A stretch of 64,000 bases of DNA, taken from assembly GCA_017471965.1 (NCBI GenBank), contig JAFURF010000006.1, positions 1 to 64,000 of the forward strand. The letters are read 5' to 3'. Under the pieces are notes generated by a model. The model was not told where the DNA came from, made no database searches, and saw only the letters and a program-made list of their open reading frames with translations. The stretch comes from Bacteroidales bacterium. GTDB lineage: Bacteria > Bacteroidota > Bacteroidia > Bacteroidales > UBA932. Below are positions 15,052 to 23,633 of this stretch, in pieces (positions within the stretch are counted from its first letter, which is position 1; each line of letters opens with the position of its first letter). A program made the translations under genes and the position numbers.

Positions 15052-15537
15052 ATGGGCAACCAACGCAACTGGTCTTCCTTCGAAGACTTCAACGGAGAAG
15101 ACCAATGTCTCCGTTACAGATATACCCGTGACCAATGGACGGATCAGTTCCTTGACTGGACGGAAGGAGACGGAGACAGGCAGCAGAAAAGAAGATACCT
15201 CATGTCTCTTGACGACGGAGACCTCATGGAACTGATCGCCGACACGATGAACATCGACATCCGCGAGACCACATGGCTGGAAGCAGGAGAAAGATGCTTC
15301 TGGTCGGAAACCGGAGGGACATACCGCATCAGGGAGATCCGTCTGGACGGAGCACCCCTGCAGAACGATACCTCCATAGTCCTTACGGACTGCTACGGCA
15401 ATGAAGCCGTTGCGCCGTTCTGTGAATGCTACGGATATGCGGACCGGAAATGCCCGCACTGCGGAAACACGCTGCTTCTCAGCGACACCGCAACGTTCAG
15501 GTACGTATGCGAATGCTGCGACACTAACTTTTCATGA
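15052..15537 (+). CDS. Hypothetical protein with C-terminal zinc ribbon
   Basis: This 161-residue protein is acidic and aromatic at the N-terminus and ends in a zinc ribbon, CPHCG followed 21 residues later by CECC. A related ribbon closes the 19336 protein. Two bases separate its start from the lipoprotein stop. No catalytic motif; a nucleic-acid or protein-binding role is only a guess. Confidence 0.65.
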   Translation: MGNQRNWSSFEDFNGEDQCLRYRYTRDQWTDQFLDWTEGDGDRQQKRRYLMSLDDGDLMELIADTMNIDIRETTWLEAGERCFWSETGGTYRIREIRLDGAPLQNDTSIVLTDCYGNEAVAPFCECYGYADRKCPHCGNTLLLSDTATFRYVCECCDTNFS

Positions 15538-15547
15538 AACGAAAGAA

Positions 15548-15889
15548 ATGAGAAAGATACACGCAATCAAGAAATATGACGTCACATACGGTGACACATA
15601 CAACTACAACCCATGCATCGTCTCGATGCTCCTGAAGGACTGCGAGATGCTGGAATGCATGACCTACGGAGACCCGGACATGGATGATGACGGCCTGTAC
15701 GAATTCGACAGGGAAGGATTCAAGGAAGCGGTCAACTGGGCCGCGCAGCAGGACGAACAGTATTTCGAGAAGTTCAGGAACTACGTCTTCGGCGGCATGG
15801 GCACTGCGAAGTCGCAGGTGCTCTACATCATGAAAGGCCTGCTTTCCGCAGGCAGCGAAGAAGACCCTGTAAGACTGGAGGTGTGGTGA
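15548..15889 (+). CDS. Hypothetical protein
   Basis: 113 residues beginning MRKIHAIKKYDVTYGDTYNYN; a longer frame upstream is out-of-frame overlap with the preceding gene and is rejected. Acidic centre (DPDMDDDGLYEFD) followed by helices. Its TGA overlaps the next ATG. No family recognised. Confidence 0.65.
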   Translation: MRKIHAIKKYDVTYGDTYNYNPCIVSMLLKDCEMLECMTYGDPDMDDDGLYEFDREGFKEAVNWAAQQDEQYFEKFRNYVFGGMGTAKSQVLYIMKGLLSAGSEEDPVRLEVW

Positions 15890-16386
15890 TGAAGACGATA
15901 CTGTTCAGAGGCATCAGTGCCAAGACCGGCAGATGGATCGCCGGCTCGCTCTACAGAGGGCTTACCGAAGACGGAACCAGAGAGTATCATGCAATCATGC
16001 CTCCTGTCAAGACCAAGGCCGACGGCTCTCTCGGAAACGAGGAAGTCATATTCGGCCCGCAGGAATTCGTCATTGTGAGATACGACAGCATCGGACAGTA
16101 CCTCATGGATGACAAGAACGACATGCCTATCTATGAAGGCGACATCGTCCGTCAGGAATATGACGTCAGGACAGAGGACAAGACAGCCTCCGGCTTTCAC
16201 ATCGGAGTCGTAAGGCTCACGGCACAGGGTGCCCAGATATGCTCGCTCGTGCACTACGTCGCTGAGGGCATCCCTGCAGACAGCCAGCCGCACAAAAGCC
16301 ACAGGCTACAGTTAAGGTCATACAGGGCCGTCGTCATCGGAAACATACACGAACATCCTCACCTCTTAAAAAGACCTCGAAAATGA
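15889..16386 (+). CDS. YopX-family protein
   Basis: The 165-residue protein has the YopX pattern: an opening FRGISAKTGRWIAGSLY, a central IGQYLMDDKNDMPIYEGDIVR and the closing YRAVVIGNIHEH. The family is common in phages and plasmids of Firmicutes and Bacteroidetes; function unknown. A second member lies at 45733. It is coupled by overlapping start and stop codons on both sides. Confidence 0.75.
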   Translation: MKTILFRGISAKTGRWIAGSLYRGLTEDGTREYHAIMPPVKTKADGSLGNEEVIFGPQEFVIVRYDSIGQYLMDDKNDMPIYEGDIVRQEYDVRTEDKTASGFHIGVVRLTAQGAQICSLVHYVAEGIPADSQPHKSHRLQLRSYRAVVIGNIHEHPHLLKRPRK

Positions 16387-16817
16387 AGACACTGCTGATC
16401 ATACTCGCAATCCTGACGGTTCTGACACTTGCATCAGGCCTGCCTAGAAGAAAAGTCAAGTCACCGGCACTGCCGGAGCCTCTTGACGCAGAAACGGCCT
16501 CCGGCACGATGGAAGAGATGAACTCCATCATCAAGAACTTCGATATAGTCGACCATACCGTCGTGCAGGATGACATGTGTACCGAACCGCAGCACATCGT
16601 CGCATTCCTGGACTTCAGGGAAGTCCGGCAGAACAGACGTAACCTTAACCGGGAAATGGCCTACAAATACGCAGAGGACATCTCCGGCACCTCTGTCACC
16701 AAGAGCGCGGTCTGGGCGATCTGCAACAACGGCAGATACTCCTACATCCAGCCGATCATCATGAGCCACGACATGATGATGTCATTAAAGGAAAAATTCA
16801 TCTACTCAAAACCATAG
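16383..16817 (+). CDS. Hypothetical membrane-anchored protein
   Basis: The 144-residue product starts MKTLLIILAILTVLTLASG, a signal anchor or signal peptide, followed by a soluble, mostly helical domain (RRNLNREMAYKYAEDISG). Its start overlaps the YopX stop (ATGA). No family recognised; probably exported or attached to the inner membrane. Confidence 0.65.
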   Translation: MKTLLIILAILTVLTLASGLPRRKVKSPALPEPLDAETASGTMEEMNSIIKNFDIVDHTVVQDDMCTEPQHIVAFLDFREVRQNRRNLNREMAYKYAEDISGTSVTKSAVWAICNNGRYSYIQPIIMSHDMMMSLKEKFIYSKP

Positions 16818-16822
16818 ACATC

Positions 16823-16957
16823 ATGCTAAGACCACCATCAAGACTCAGTTTCGAATACGAAGAAGACTTCGAGGAAGCAATGCTGGCGTATGAAAACGCA
16901 ATGGACGACTATGAGGAACAATATCTCGAAAAACGTTTCGAAGAAAGATATTCGTGA
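16823..16957 (+). CDS. Small acidic hypothetical protein
   Basis: A 44-residue frame starting five bases after the preceding stop. It is dominated by Glu, Asp and Tyr (FEYEEDFEEAMLAYEN), probably a single helix. It is the last gene before leader element 2. Confidence 0.5.
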   Translation: MLRPPSRLSFEYEEDFEEAMLAYENAMDDYEEQYLEKRFEERYS

Positions 16958-17018
16958 TCCCCTCCCTGCTGAAGCCAGGAAGAATTTCCTCTTACTTTTC
17001 ATAAAAATAAGATTCTAT

Positions 17019-17146
17019 AAAAACCCCCGCCAAAGCAAGTTTCGCTCCGCTCACCCTACGGGACGACTTGCATGAGGCGAGGGTTTTTCTTTTCCTTCCA
17101 CCAGAATCGGGAAGACTGTCGCGCTTCCCTCTAAATTTTAAAAATT
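17019..17146 (+). promoter_or_regulatory. UNCG double-hairpin leader element, copy 2 of 10
   Basis: Outer stem AAAAACCCCCGCC/GGCGAGGGTTTTT, inner GCAAGT/ACTTGC, conserved CTCACCCTACGGG (17050-17062), T-rich stretch, then GGGAAG/CTTCCC (17109-17129) and an A/T-rich spacer to the ATG at 17147. Confidence 0.8.
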
Positions 17147-17503
17147 ATGGAAAAATTCGACTTCATACCGGGAAACAACGTCAGGACAGAGCCTGACATG
17201 GAAATTGTAACCCTCTTCCTCAAGGCCATAATGAAGAAGGGATACTACTATGACTGCATCAGGATGGATCTGACCGACAGGCTCAGCAAGGACGGCACCT
17301 TCATCAGGTGCTCGATATTCAGCAAAGAATACTCCGAAAAAGTCGTGTCCTTCCTCCCGTGTGACATGGAGTACGCCTGGAAAGTTCTCAAGGAAAAGGG
17401 CTACCATCTCAGGATAGACCGTAACGGCTCGTGGAGCACCACCTATGCCGTCGACAGACATATGAACAACGCAGGTAACGGCTGCGGATACTATAAATTC
17501 TGA
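17147..17503 (+). CDS. Hypothetical protein
   Basis: 118 residues, mixed alpha/beta, beginning MEKFDFIPGNNVRTEPDME. The first gene after leader element 2, placed right behind its A/T-rich spacer. No family recognised and no catalytic motif. Confidence 0.7.
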   Translation: MEKFDFIPGNNVRTEPDMEIVTLFLKAIMKKGYYYDCIRMDLTDRLSKDGTFIRCSIFSKEYSEKVVSFLPCDMEYAWKVLKEKGYHLRIDRNGSWSTTYAVDRHMNNAGNGCGYYKF

Positions 17504-17511
17504 TCAAAACC

Positions 17512-17964
17512 ATGTATTATAAATTACCAATCAATTACAGTTCAAGGACTCCTCAAGGCAGGAAGACAGAACTCATACACCTGCTCGAAACGCATTCACT
17601 CCTTACACGTGAAGAAATCGAAAGAGAATTACACCCTCATGAAAGCGAACTGTCCTTGCAGTCGCCACAGGAGGATGCTGCCATACTGTTTCCAGACCTG
17701 ACTCTGTATCCTCGTACGCTCTACATGGTAAAGGAGGAGATGGATACGGGCAAAAGCGACAAGACTGTCGATACATTCCTATTCCGAAGATACGATACGG
17801 CAAAGGCTTTCTTCGAAAAGGAAAAACTGGAACTCAAGAAACTCATGGACGGCCTCTCTGACGAATGGGAGACCGACGATGACACTGAAACCCATTTCAT
17901 AGCGCAGGACAACTGCTATGAAAAGTACGGTGAAATAACACTTGGAAAAAAGCAGGTCTATTGA
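17512..17964 (+). CDS. Hypothetical protein
   Basis: 150 residues, with a helix-turn-helix-like N-terminal stretch (RKTELIHLLETHSLLTREEIEREL) and a charged, helical C-terminal half. The N-terminal pattern could be a winged-helix, but I would not assign a function. Confidence 0.65.
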   Translation: MYYKLPINYSSRTPQGRKTELIHLLETHSLLTREEIERELHPHESELSLQSPQEDAAILFPDLTLYPRTLYMVKEEMDTGKSDKTVDTFLFRRYDTAKAFFEKEKLELKKLMDGLSDEWETDDDTETHFIAQDNCYEKYGEITLGKKQVY

Positions 17965-18007
17965 TTACCAGTAAACTCAATAATTTACAACATAAAAAAA
18001 CAATCTT

Positions 18008-18196
18008 ATGGCAAAATATAAAGTCCACTGCTACTATGAGTATGTAGGAGTTGTAGAGGTTGAAGCCGACTCTCCTGAAGAAGCCTTCGAGAAGGGTTTT
18101 CCTCAATGTGAGGAAATGAAGACCGAAGAACTCTCATACATGGGTTACACTTCTTCTGAAGTGATAGACGAAAAAGGTGAAATCACACAAATGTAA
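18008..18196 (+). CDS. Small hypothetical protein
   Basis: 62 residues starting MAKYKVHCYYEYVGVVEVEADSP, with the strand-then-AxSPEEAFE helix pattern seen in the 18605 and 49734 proteins. All three may be distant relatives (small alpha/beta proteins of the DpnD/PcfM-like kind). Function unknown. Confidence 0.65.
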   Translation: MAKYKVHCYYEYVGVVEVEADSPEEAFEKGFPQCEEMKTEELSYMGYTSSEVIDEKGEITQM

Positions 18197-18202
18197 TACG
18201 CC

Positions 18203-18601
18203 ATGTTCGAACCATTCACTCCAAGACTCCTGAAGAAAGACCAGAAGGTCTTTGTCTTCAACTACTTCGAAAAGGACCTGCACGGATACGGCAGAGTCCT
18301 CAAGACCGTCCGGACCGAATTCGCCGATGACATAGTCCTGGTCGAGGTCAACAACTCGGGAGAAACCGAAGTAACTGCTGACAGGGTCTATCCAATCGCG
18401 CGAAACAGAATATGCAAAAAATGTTCATGCGTCGTCCTCAATGGACCGCATGAAGACGCGTTCCAGCAGCCATGGCCGTACTACTGTCCCGACTGTGACG
18501 GAGAGATGGCCACACAAGAGACCATGAGGGTCACTCCTGAAGAATTCAAGGAGTGCCTCAAGGACTCTACCGGCAGATTTACAAACCCAATAGAAGACTA
18601 A
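18203..18601 (+). CDS. Hypothetical protein with zinc-binding cysteines
   Basis: 132 residues with an N-terminal SH3-like strand region and a CKKC ... CPDCD zinc ribbon in the second half (about residues 73-100). Follows the previous gene by six bases. No enzyme motif. Confidence 0.65.
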   Translation: MFEPFTPRLLKKDQKVFVFNYFEKDLHGYGRVLKTVRTEFADDIVLVEVNNSGETEVTADRVYPIARNRICKKCSCVVLNGPHEDAFQQPWPYYCPDCDGEMATQETMRVTPEEFKECLKDSTGRFTNPIED

Positions 18602-18604
18602 AAG

Positions 18605-18772
18605 ATGAAAAAGAAATTCACTGTTGCCTATTTTGAAAAAATTATCAACGAAATAGTCGTGGAAGCCAATAACGAAGAAGAAGCATATGAAGCCGCAGAA
18701 AAGGAATGGTGCGAAAACTTCGACCACTTCAAAGAAACATCAAGAACAGTAGAAAACGTTGAGATCCTATAG
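18605..18772 (+). CDS. Small hypothetical protein
   Basis: 55 residues, MKKKFTVAYFEKIINEIVVEAN followed by an acidic helix (NEEEAYEAAEKEW). Same strand-helix layout as the 18008 protein three bases further upstream in the unit, suggesting a local duplication that has diverged. Confidence 0.6.
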   Translation: MKKKFTVAYFEKIINEIVVEANNEEEAYEAAEKEWCENFDHFKETSRTVENVEIL

Positions 18773-18798
18773 GTCATAAATTGCTCCTAACAAAAATA

Positions 18799-19161
18799 AT
18801 GAACGAAAGAGAAATCCGGAACCGGATAACAAGGCTCCGATGGGAAGCCGACGCCATGGAGGCACAAATGAAGATCAACAGCCTTGCCAAGATGGGATTC
18901 AGAAGTTGGGACGGTGACAGAAGCGATCTCAAGGACGGCGACTTCATCATCAAGGCCGACAACGACTACAAGTTCGGAGTCATCCCGTCAGTACAGATGA
19001 AGGACTGGACATGGTACAACATGACCATGTGGATTCACCCGAAAGACCTGAAGCCAGGCGACCTCGAACGAATCAAGGCCAAGATGATATATCCTGACCT
19101 GGGATACCTCAAGAAATGGCTCGGAGAGGAATTCGAAGGCGACTGGCGTTATTCGCTGTGA
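18799..19161 (+). CDS. Hypothetical protein
   Basis: 120 residues; start taken at ATG 18799 (MNEREIRNRITRLRWEADAM) instead of an upstream TTG. Helical start, then GDRSDLKDGDFIIKADNDYKFG, a strand-rich part with several tryptophans. No family recognised. Confidence 0.6.
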   Translation: MNEREIRNRITRLRWEADAMEAQMKINSLAKMGFRSWDGDRSDLKDGDFIIKADNDYKFGVIPSVQMKDWTWYNMTMWIHPKDLKPGDLERIKAKMIYPDLGYLKKWLGEEFEGDWRYSL

Positions 19162-19198
19162 CATGTTATCATGACAAATCAATACATTCATAGAAATC

Positions 19199-19336
19199 AT
19201 GACAGAAATTGAAATGCTGAACTGGGCAAGAAGTCTCAAGGAAGCCTACAACGAAGCAGAATGCAATGCGGAAGTCGCACAGGTTGCAGATCAGATGGCA
19301 GACTTCCTGGACCAATTCATAAAACAAAACCAGTAA
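19199..19336 (+). CDS. Small helical hypothetical protein
   Basis: 45 residues, fully helical in appearance (MTEIEMLNWARSLKEAYNEA). Its TAA overlaps the next ATG by one base, showing translational coupling, which supports it being real. Confidence 0.55.
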   Translation: MTEIEMLNWARSLKEAYNEAECNAEVAQVADQMADFLDQFIKQNQ

Positions 19337-20223
19337 TGAAAACATACGTGATATTCATCGATACCAAGACAGGTATCTCAGTACACAAGAGTGCATTCAC
19401 ATCAAAGAACGAAGCGCTTGACAAATGCAGGCAAATGGCCGACGAATTCGTAGCCGCTCTCGCCCGACAGCACATCGATGCAGAAGTTTCCGAATACGAC
19501 AGATTTGTCCGCGTCGCAAGGAACGGAACGACACTCCATACCTACATGGTGGACGAACTGGAACTTAACATTACGGACAATACCCGAGGTCAGGTGGAAG
19601 TGTTACCATGGGAAGAGGAGATAGTCTTCTACGCAACAAAAGGACCGAAGGGAAACTACTTCAAGATCCCGAACCCTAAAGGGAATACCGCAATATGCTA
19701 CATAGATGCGACCGCTTTCAACAATAACAATTACATCTGTTTCACCGAGAAGCAGGACAGTCATGGAGACTTCTTCTTCACCCTGGACATGATACGGAAC
19801 GCAGTGTCTTCGTTCATTCCCGGCAATAATGTCGGACTGATTCATAAAATGGCGCTTCATGTGCTTGAGAAGGCAGAAGGCGAAAGTGTTCAGAGCATTC
19901 TTGAATCTGAGAAGACCGCTCTGGAAGACATGGTTGCGGATGCCTACAGGAACGGAAGCCGGGCTTACCTTCTGCCATACAACAAGGATGATGAACAGCG
20001 TCCCGTGACCGTCATGTCATACGACAACTGTGACGAAATCCTCGTCGTAGATGACAAAGGGGTAGACCAGGAGGTGACCCTCAGTGAAGTGTACCGCCGG
20101 TCCGACAGGAAATGTCCGAAATGCGGACAGCCTCTCTATCATGAGAAATATGCAAACGAAATGGGATACCCGTACGTATGCTTTGAATGTGACGAGAATT
20201 TCTTTGGATTCGAAACAGAATAA
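19336..20223 (+). CDS. Hypothetical protein with C-terminal zinc ribbon
   Basis: This 295-residue protein starts at the ATG that overlaps the preceding stop; the longer frame upstream overlaps that gene and is rejected. The N-terminal 70 residues resemble a small alpha/beta domain, the middle is mixed, and the end is a zinc ribbon (CPKCGQPLYHEK ... CFECDENFFG) close to that of the 15052 protein. No catalytic motif; function unknown. Confidence 0.65.
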   Translation: MKTYVIFIDTKTGISVHKSAFTSKNEALDKCRQMADEFVAALARQHIDAEVSEYDRFVRVARNGTTLHTYMVDELELNITDNTRGQVEVLPWEEEIVFYATKGPKGNYFKIPNPKGNTAICYIDATAFNNNNYICFTEKQDSHGDFFFTLDMIRNAVSSFIPGNNVGLIHKMALHVLEKAEGESVQSILESEKTALEDMVADAYRNGSRAYLLPYNKDDEQRPVTVMSYDNCDEILVVDDKGVDQEVTLSEVYRRSDRKCPKCGQPLYHEKYANEMGYPYVCFECDENFFGFETE

Positions 20224-20233
20224 TCAAAATACC

Positions 20234-20476
20234 ATGCTAAAAATCAGACAGGAATCAAAAACCATCTACATCCCACTGCACGAGATCAAAGAGATCACGA
20301 TGGAAGAAACAAAGGTGACGATAGTCACATCGCTGCGCACCTATGAGACCGATGACGTCGAGTATGTCACTACCTACATCAAGAACCGTCACCAAAGCAT
20401 CATGCCGAACGAGATGGAGTACCTCGCCAAGACAGTCAAAGACATATGGGAACTTCTCAGGGCAAGACTCAGATAG
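20234..20476 (+). CDS. Small hypothetical protein
   Basis: 80 residues starting MLKIRQESKTIYIPLHEIKEI, strand-rich then a C-terminal helix (EMEYLAKTVKDIWELLRARLR). The first half resembles a LytTR-type strand arrangement but is too short to claim it. A weak hairpin (CCCGA/TCGGG, 20485-20513) follows. Confidence 0.6.
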   Translation: MLKIRQESKTIYIPLHEIKEITMEETKVTIVTSLRTYETDDVEYVTTYIKNRHQSIMPNEMEYLAKTVKDIWELLRARLR

Positions 20477-20545
20477 CATATTCTCCCGACTTAAGGCAGG
20501 AAGAATTCTCGGGCGTATCTCTCAAATTAAAATTCCTTTCCTTTT

Positions 20546-20824
20546 ATGAGAAAACAAACAAGAACCATCGACGGACACGAATACAGGCTGTTTGAAATCG
20601 TTGTATTCAAGAACTCAAAAGACGAAAAGACCATTACCGTCGCCGAAGAAGCGCTCAATCAGAAGATTGACGAAATGATTGACAAGGGACGATATGATGA
20701 AGTAAGAGACATAGACGATATGTATCATTACTATGTCCCTCAGGAAATCGCTGACGACGAGACGGAATGGGAAATAGTCGACTCTATAGAGTCTATAATG
20801 ATGGAAGAACTCCAAAACCGATGA
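20546..20824 (+). CDS. Small acidic hypothetical protein
   Basis: 92 residues, acidic, starting MRKQTRTIDGHEYRLFEIVVF and ending in a helix (DSIESIMMEELQNR). It stands alone between a short hairpin and leader element 3. No family recognised. Confidence 0.6.
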   Translation: MRKQTRTIDGHEYRLFEIVVFKNSKDEKTITVAEEALNQKIDEMIDKGRYDEVRDIDDMYHYYVPQEIADDETEWEIVDSIESIMMEELQNR

Positions 20825-20840
20825 ACCCATTAGTCAAAGC

Positions 20841-20968
20841 AATCCCTTTTCCAAGATTCGCATGCTCACCCTTCGGGCAGATGTCTTGGAAAAGGGATTT
20901 TTCTTTGACTGGGATACCATCAAACGGCAGCCTGACCGTCTGCCGTCATTCACTTGCAATCAAAAAAA
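20841..20968 (+). promoter_or_regulatory. UNCG double-hairpin leader element, copy 3 of 10
   Basis: A 16-bp stem AATCCCTTTTCCAAGA with its complement (20884-20899), conserved CTCACCCTTCGGG at the tip (UUCG loop), T-rich tail TTTTTCTTT, then a variant second hairpin ACGGCAG/CTGCCGT (20924-20946). ATG at 20969. Stem sequence differs from copies 1 and 2, yet the tip is kept. Confidence 0.78.
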
Positions 20969-21361
20969 ATGAACCTTACAGAAATCCTAAGGGACCTCGG
21001 ATGTCCCAATGTCAAAAGTAACGGCATCATGCCTGTCAACAAACTCCGCGACAGAGCATGGGTACAGATCCTCCAGGAAAGAGGATATGACCACGGCGAA
21101 GCCGTCTACCCTGACGGTACAGTAACGGAATTCTTCCTGACCCTTCCGGACGGCTGTATCGCTTCCGCTCAGAACTTCATGCTTGGAAACGGATTCCATG
21201 CCATAGCAGAAGAACTGGCCATCGATGCGGACGCCATCCTCGGGCAGGAACCCTACGGAAAAGTCATAACCTCTGAGGACGATGAAGAATGCGCAGTCAT
21301 CATCTGGACGGAAGAGGAATTCATTCAAAAAATAAATCAAATCAAAAACAAAATCTTATGA
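20969..21361 (+). CDS. Hypothetical protein
   Basis: 130 residues beginning MNLTEILRDLGCPNVKSNG; five upstream codons are excluded because the leader spacer ends at this ATG. Mixed alpha/beta, acidic end. Overlaps the next gene by ATGA. Confidence 0.65.
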   Translation: MNLTEILRDLGCPNVKSNGIMPVNKLRDRAWVQILQERGYDHGEAVYPDGTVTEFFLTLPDGCIASAQNFMLGNGFHAIAEELAIDADAILGQEPYGKVITSEDDEECAVIIWTEEEFIQKINQIKNKIL

Positions 21362-21846
21362 ATCTCAAGAAATTCAACATCGTCGACTATCCAAAGTCGA
21401 CGCCCATCGCAAGGCAGGTGGAGAACGCAATGAACAACTGCCGCCCGGCATCCAGAAATCTGGAGGAACTCAAGGGACTGTTCGGATACGAAGACCGTAT
21501 GTTCCTTTTCTTTGCGGCATGCATAGGCTACTGGTCCGAGGCAAAGTCCTACGACGAACGCAACAGATGGACCGTTTTGAGTTGTCGTGAAATAATGAAG
21601 AAATTCCCTAAGTTCCCGGGTGCCACGACACACATCTGCGAGGAACTGCAGAAGGAGGCTTTCGCCTTCACGATGTTCGGACACCGCTATCTGCAGAACG
21701 AACTGTTCAAGGTCATCCTGCTCTACCTGAAGGAATCAGGACATCAGGGAATCCATGTCTGGTATGAGAGTCAGGAATTCGTCTACGACAAGTATGACGA
21801 AGGACTGATCCCATATGCGGAATACAAGAAGAAGTACATGCCATGA
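21358..21846 (+). CDS. Hypothetical helical protein
   Basis: 162 residues, mostly helical (YEDRMFLFFAACIGYWSEAK). Coupled by overlapping codons to both neighbours. No family recognised. Confidence 0.65.
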   Translation: MNLKKFNIVDYPKSTPIARQVENAMNNCRPASRNLEELKGLFGYEDRMFLFFAACIGYWSEAKSYDERNRWTVLSCREIMKKFPKFPGATTHICEELQKEAFAFTMFGHRYLQNELFKVILLYLKESGHQGIHVWYESQEFVYDKYDEGLIPYAEYKKKYMP

Positions 21847-22544
21847 TAGTGGACAGCATGACCCTGACGGAAGTGGCCAAGACCATCCGGCAGGACCTCA
21901 GGACACTCAGCGGCAGGATAGAGAACGTCGCAAGGAAATTCCGTTCGGACATCCTGTCGAAAAAGAACAGGATGTATCCCTTCATGAAGTTCTACGACAT
22001 CAGTTCGGAACAGAAGATCCGCTACTTCGTAGGGATGAAGGCCGAAAAGAGAAGCGACTGGAAGAATCCGTCGATGATGATCTCCGGCACGTACATCCTC
22101 AAGGACGGCCAGTACGGATTCCTCATGTGTCCGTCACAGCATTTCCAGGCTACCAGCGAAACACTGCTCATCATGACGCCGCATTTCCTGACACGGTACC
22201 GCGAAAGACATCATGACAACGTAGGACTGACCACTGACGAAATGATACGCAGGTTCGTCAGGACCAACCATATGTTCTACATGACGGAACTCGACAAGGA
22301 TCACAGCCTCGCCATGGAGAAATACACCAAGGACGGCGTGAACCAACTCGCCGTAGTGACTCCGGAAGGATACTGCATAGCGGAAAAGGAGACATACGAC
22401 TGCATCCGGCTCATGACCTTCCTCAGTCACGAAATGCTTTCAGAAAAACAGAAAACCAGATTCCAGCAGGATAAGGACTACGGCAACAACAGGCTCAAAA
22501 TCCTTGAACTGGCAGGACTCATAGACAACGAGATAAAATTATGA
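21843..22544 (+). CDS. Hypothetical protein
   Basis: 233 residues starting MIVDSMTLTEVAKTIRQDL. The centre contains TPHFLTRYRERHHDN followed by a helix and QLAVVTPEGYCIAEK, which recalls small phage proteins with a conserved RYRER motif, but no catalytic role is evident. Part of a four-gene coupled series (20969-23443). Confidence 0.6.
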   Translation: MIVDSMTLTEVAKTIRQDLRTLSGRIENVARKFRSDILSKKNRMYPFMKFYDISSEQKIRYFVGMKAEKRSDWKNPSMMISGTYILKDGQYGFLMCPSQHFQATSETLLIMTPHFLTRYRERHHDNVGLTTDEMIRRFVRTNHMFYMTELDKDHSLAMEKYTKDGVNQLAVVTPEGYCIAEKETYDCIRLMTFLSHEMLSEKQKTRFQQDKDYGNNRLKILELAGLIDNEIKL

Positions 22545-23443
22545 CATTATTCGACAATGAAACAGATCTTCTTGCCCAGGTCGAGGCAGTGGAGATCGAC
22601 AACACCGAAAGAATCAGCCCTGAAGACAGGGAATACTGCATGCATATACAGAAATGCTGCCATCAGGCTCTTGACCAACTCGAAAGGAACTACAGACGGA
22701 TGATGGAAGATTCCAAGGAATACATCGAGTCCGAAACCGTCAAGATACAATTCAATGACACATATGGTTACGTATTCAGCGAATGGCAGATCAAGGACCC
22801 CGCCACCAAATACAGGCTGAAACATTTTGTCCCATGCATGCAGGAAAAGACAATAAGGAATCTCTTCACTGAAGCATGCCATATGTTCGCCAATGACATC
22901 GTGGACTATTTCAACGACAAGTACGGAATCAATGTCAAGCGTACGGACAGATTCAAGACGGTTCAGGACATAACCAAGTTCGACCCTACGTTCAGACCTC
23001 AATACGAAGACATTGTAGATGATGTCATCGCCCATCTCGGCGGACGGTCATTCGCACAGACCATGGAAGACGAGATATATGCCAATGCATTGAGGTATTA
23101 CCACAAGGACGAGATTGAAATCAAGGGAAGCCGCCTGACAGTCGGCTGTTTCGCGGATGCCTGCTTCTATCGTAACGAACTGTCCTATGAGACTCAATCG
23201 CAACTGGAAAAATTCATCGACGCCCTGCATTACTATCTCACCGGCCACAGATATCCCGGAGGAATCAACGGATACCTGAACACCAACCGCACTCCCGAGG
23301 TCAGCAGGACATACGGCTGCGTCCTTCCGAAAATCGAACACTTCAAATTCTACAAGAACAGAAAGATGGAAGTGAAGTTCAAGTCGGAGTCAGATGCAAA
23401 AGGCTTCTATGAAAGAATCAAGCAGAGTCTTAACAAAAATTAA
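22541..23443 (+). CDS. Hypothetical protein
   Basis: 300 residues beginning MTLFDNETDLLAQVEAV, largely helical, with DYFNDKYGINVKRTDRF and HYYLTGHRYPGGINGYLN segments. I do not recognise it. Start overlaps the preceding stop by four bases. Confidence 0.65.
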   Translation: MTLFDNETDLLAQVEAVEIDNTERISPEDREYCMHIQKCCHQALDQLERNYRRMMEDSKEYIESETVKIQFNDTYGYVFSEWQIKDPATKYRLKHFVPCMQEKTIRNLFTEACHMFANDIVDYFNDKYGINVKRTDRFKTVQDITKFDPTFRPQYEDIVDDVIAHLGGRSFAQTMEDEIYANALRYYHKDEIEIKGSRLTVGCFADACFYRNELSYETQSQLEKFIDALHYYLTGHRYPGGINGYLNTNRTPEVSRTYGCVLPKIEHFKFYKNRKMEVKFKSESDAKGFYERIKQSLNKN

Positions 23444-23447
23444 AACC

Positions 23448-23621
23448 ATGAATCAAAGAAGAATCACAACCGTGTATGGTGATATGATCATAGAAAAGGA
23501 TGTCGCTATATCTGTCGCAGATGATAACTGCTGGTATTCTCTTCCTCATGAAAATATGACCAATGACGAAATAAAGGACTACTTCAGGATACTCTGGGAA
23601 GAATTTGAAGAAAACGAATAG
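23448..23621 (+). CDS. Small hypothetical protein
   Basis: 57 residues (MNQRRITTVYGDMIIEKDVAI), strand-rich N-terminus and acidic C-terminus ending EEFEENE. Lies between the 300-residue unknown and the methyltransferase-helicase gene. Confidence 0.55.
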   Translation: MNQRRITTVYGDMIIEKDVAISVADDNCWYSLPHENMTNDEIKDYFRILWEEFEENE

Positions 23622-23633
23622 AAGAACTCTGAC

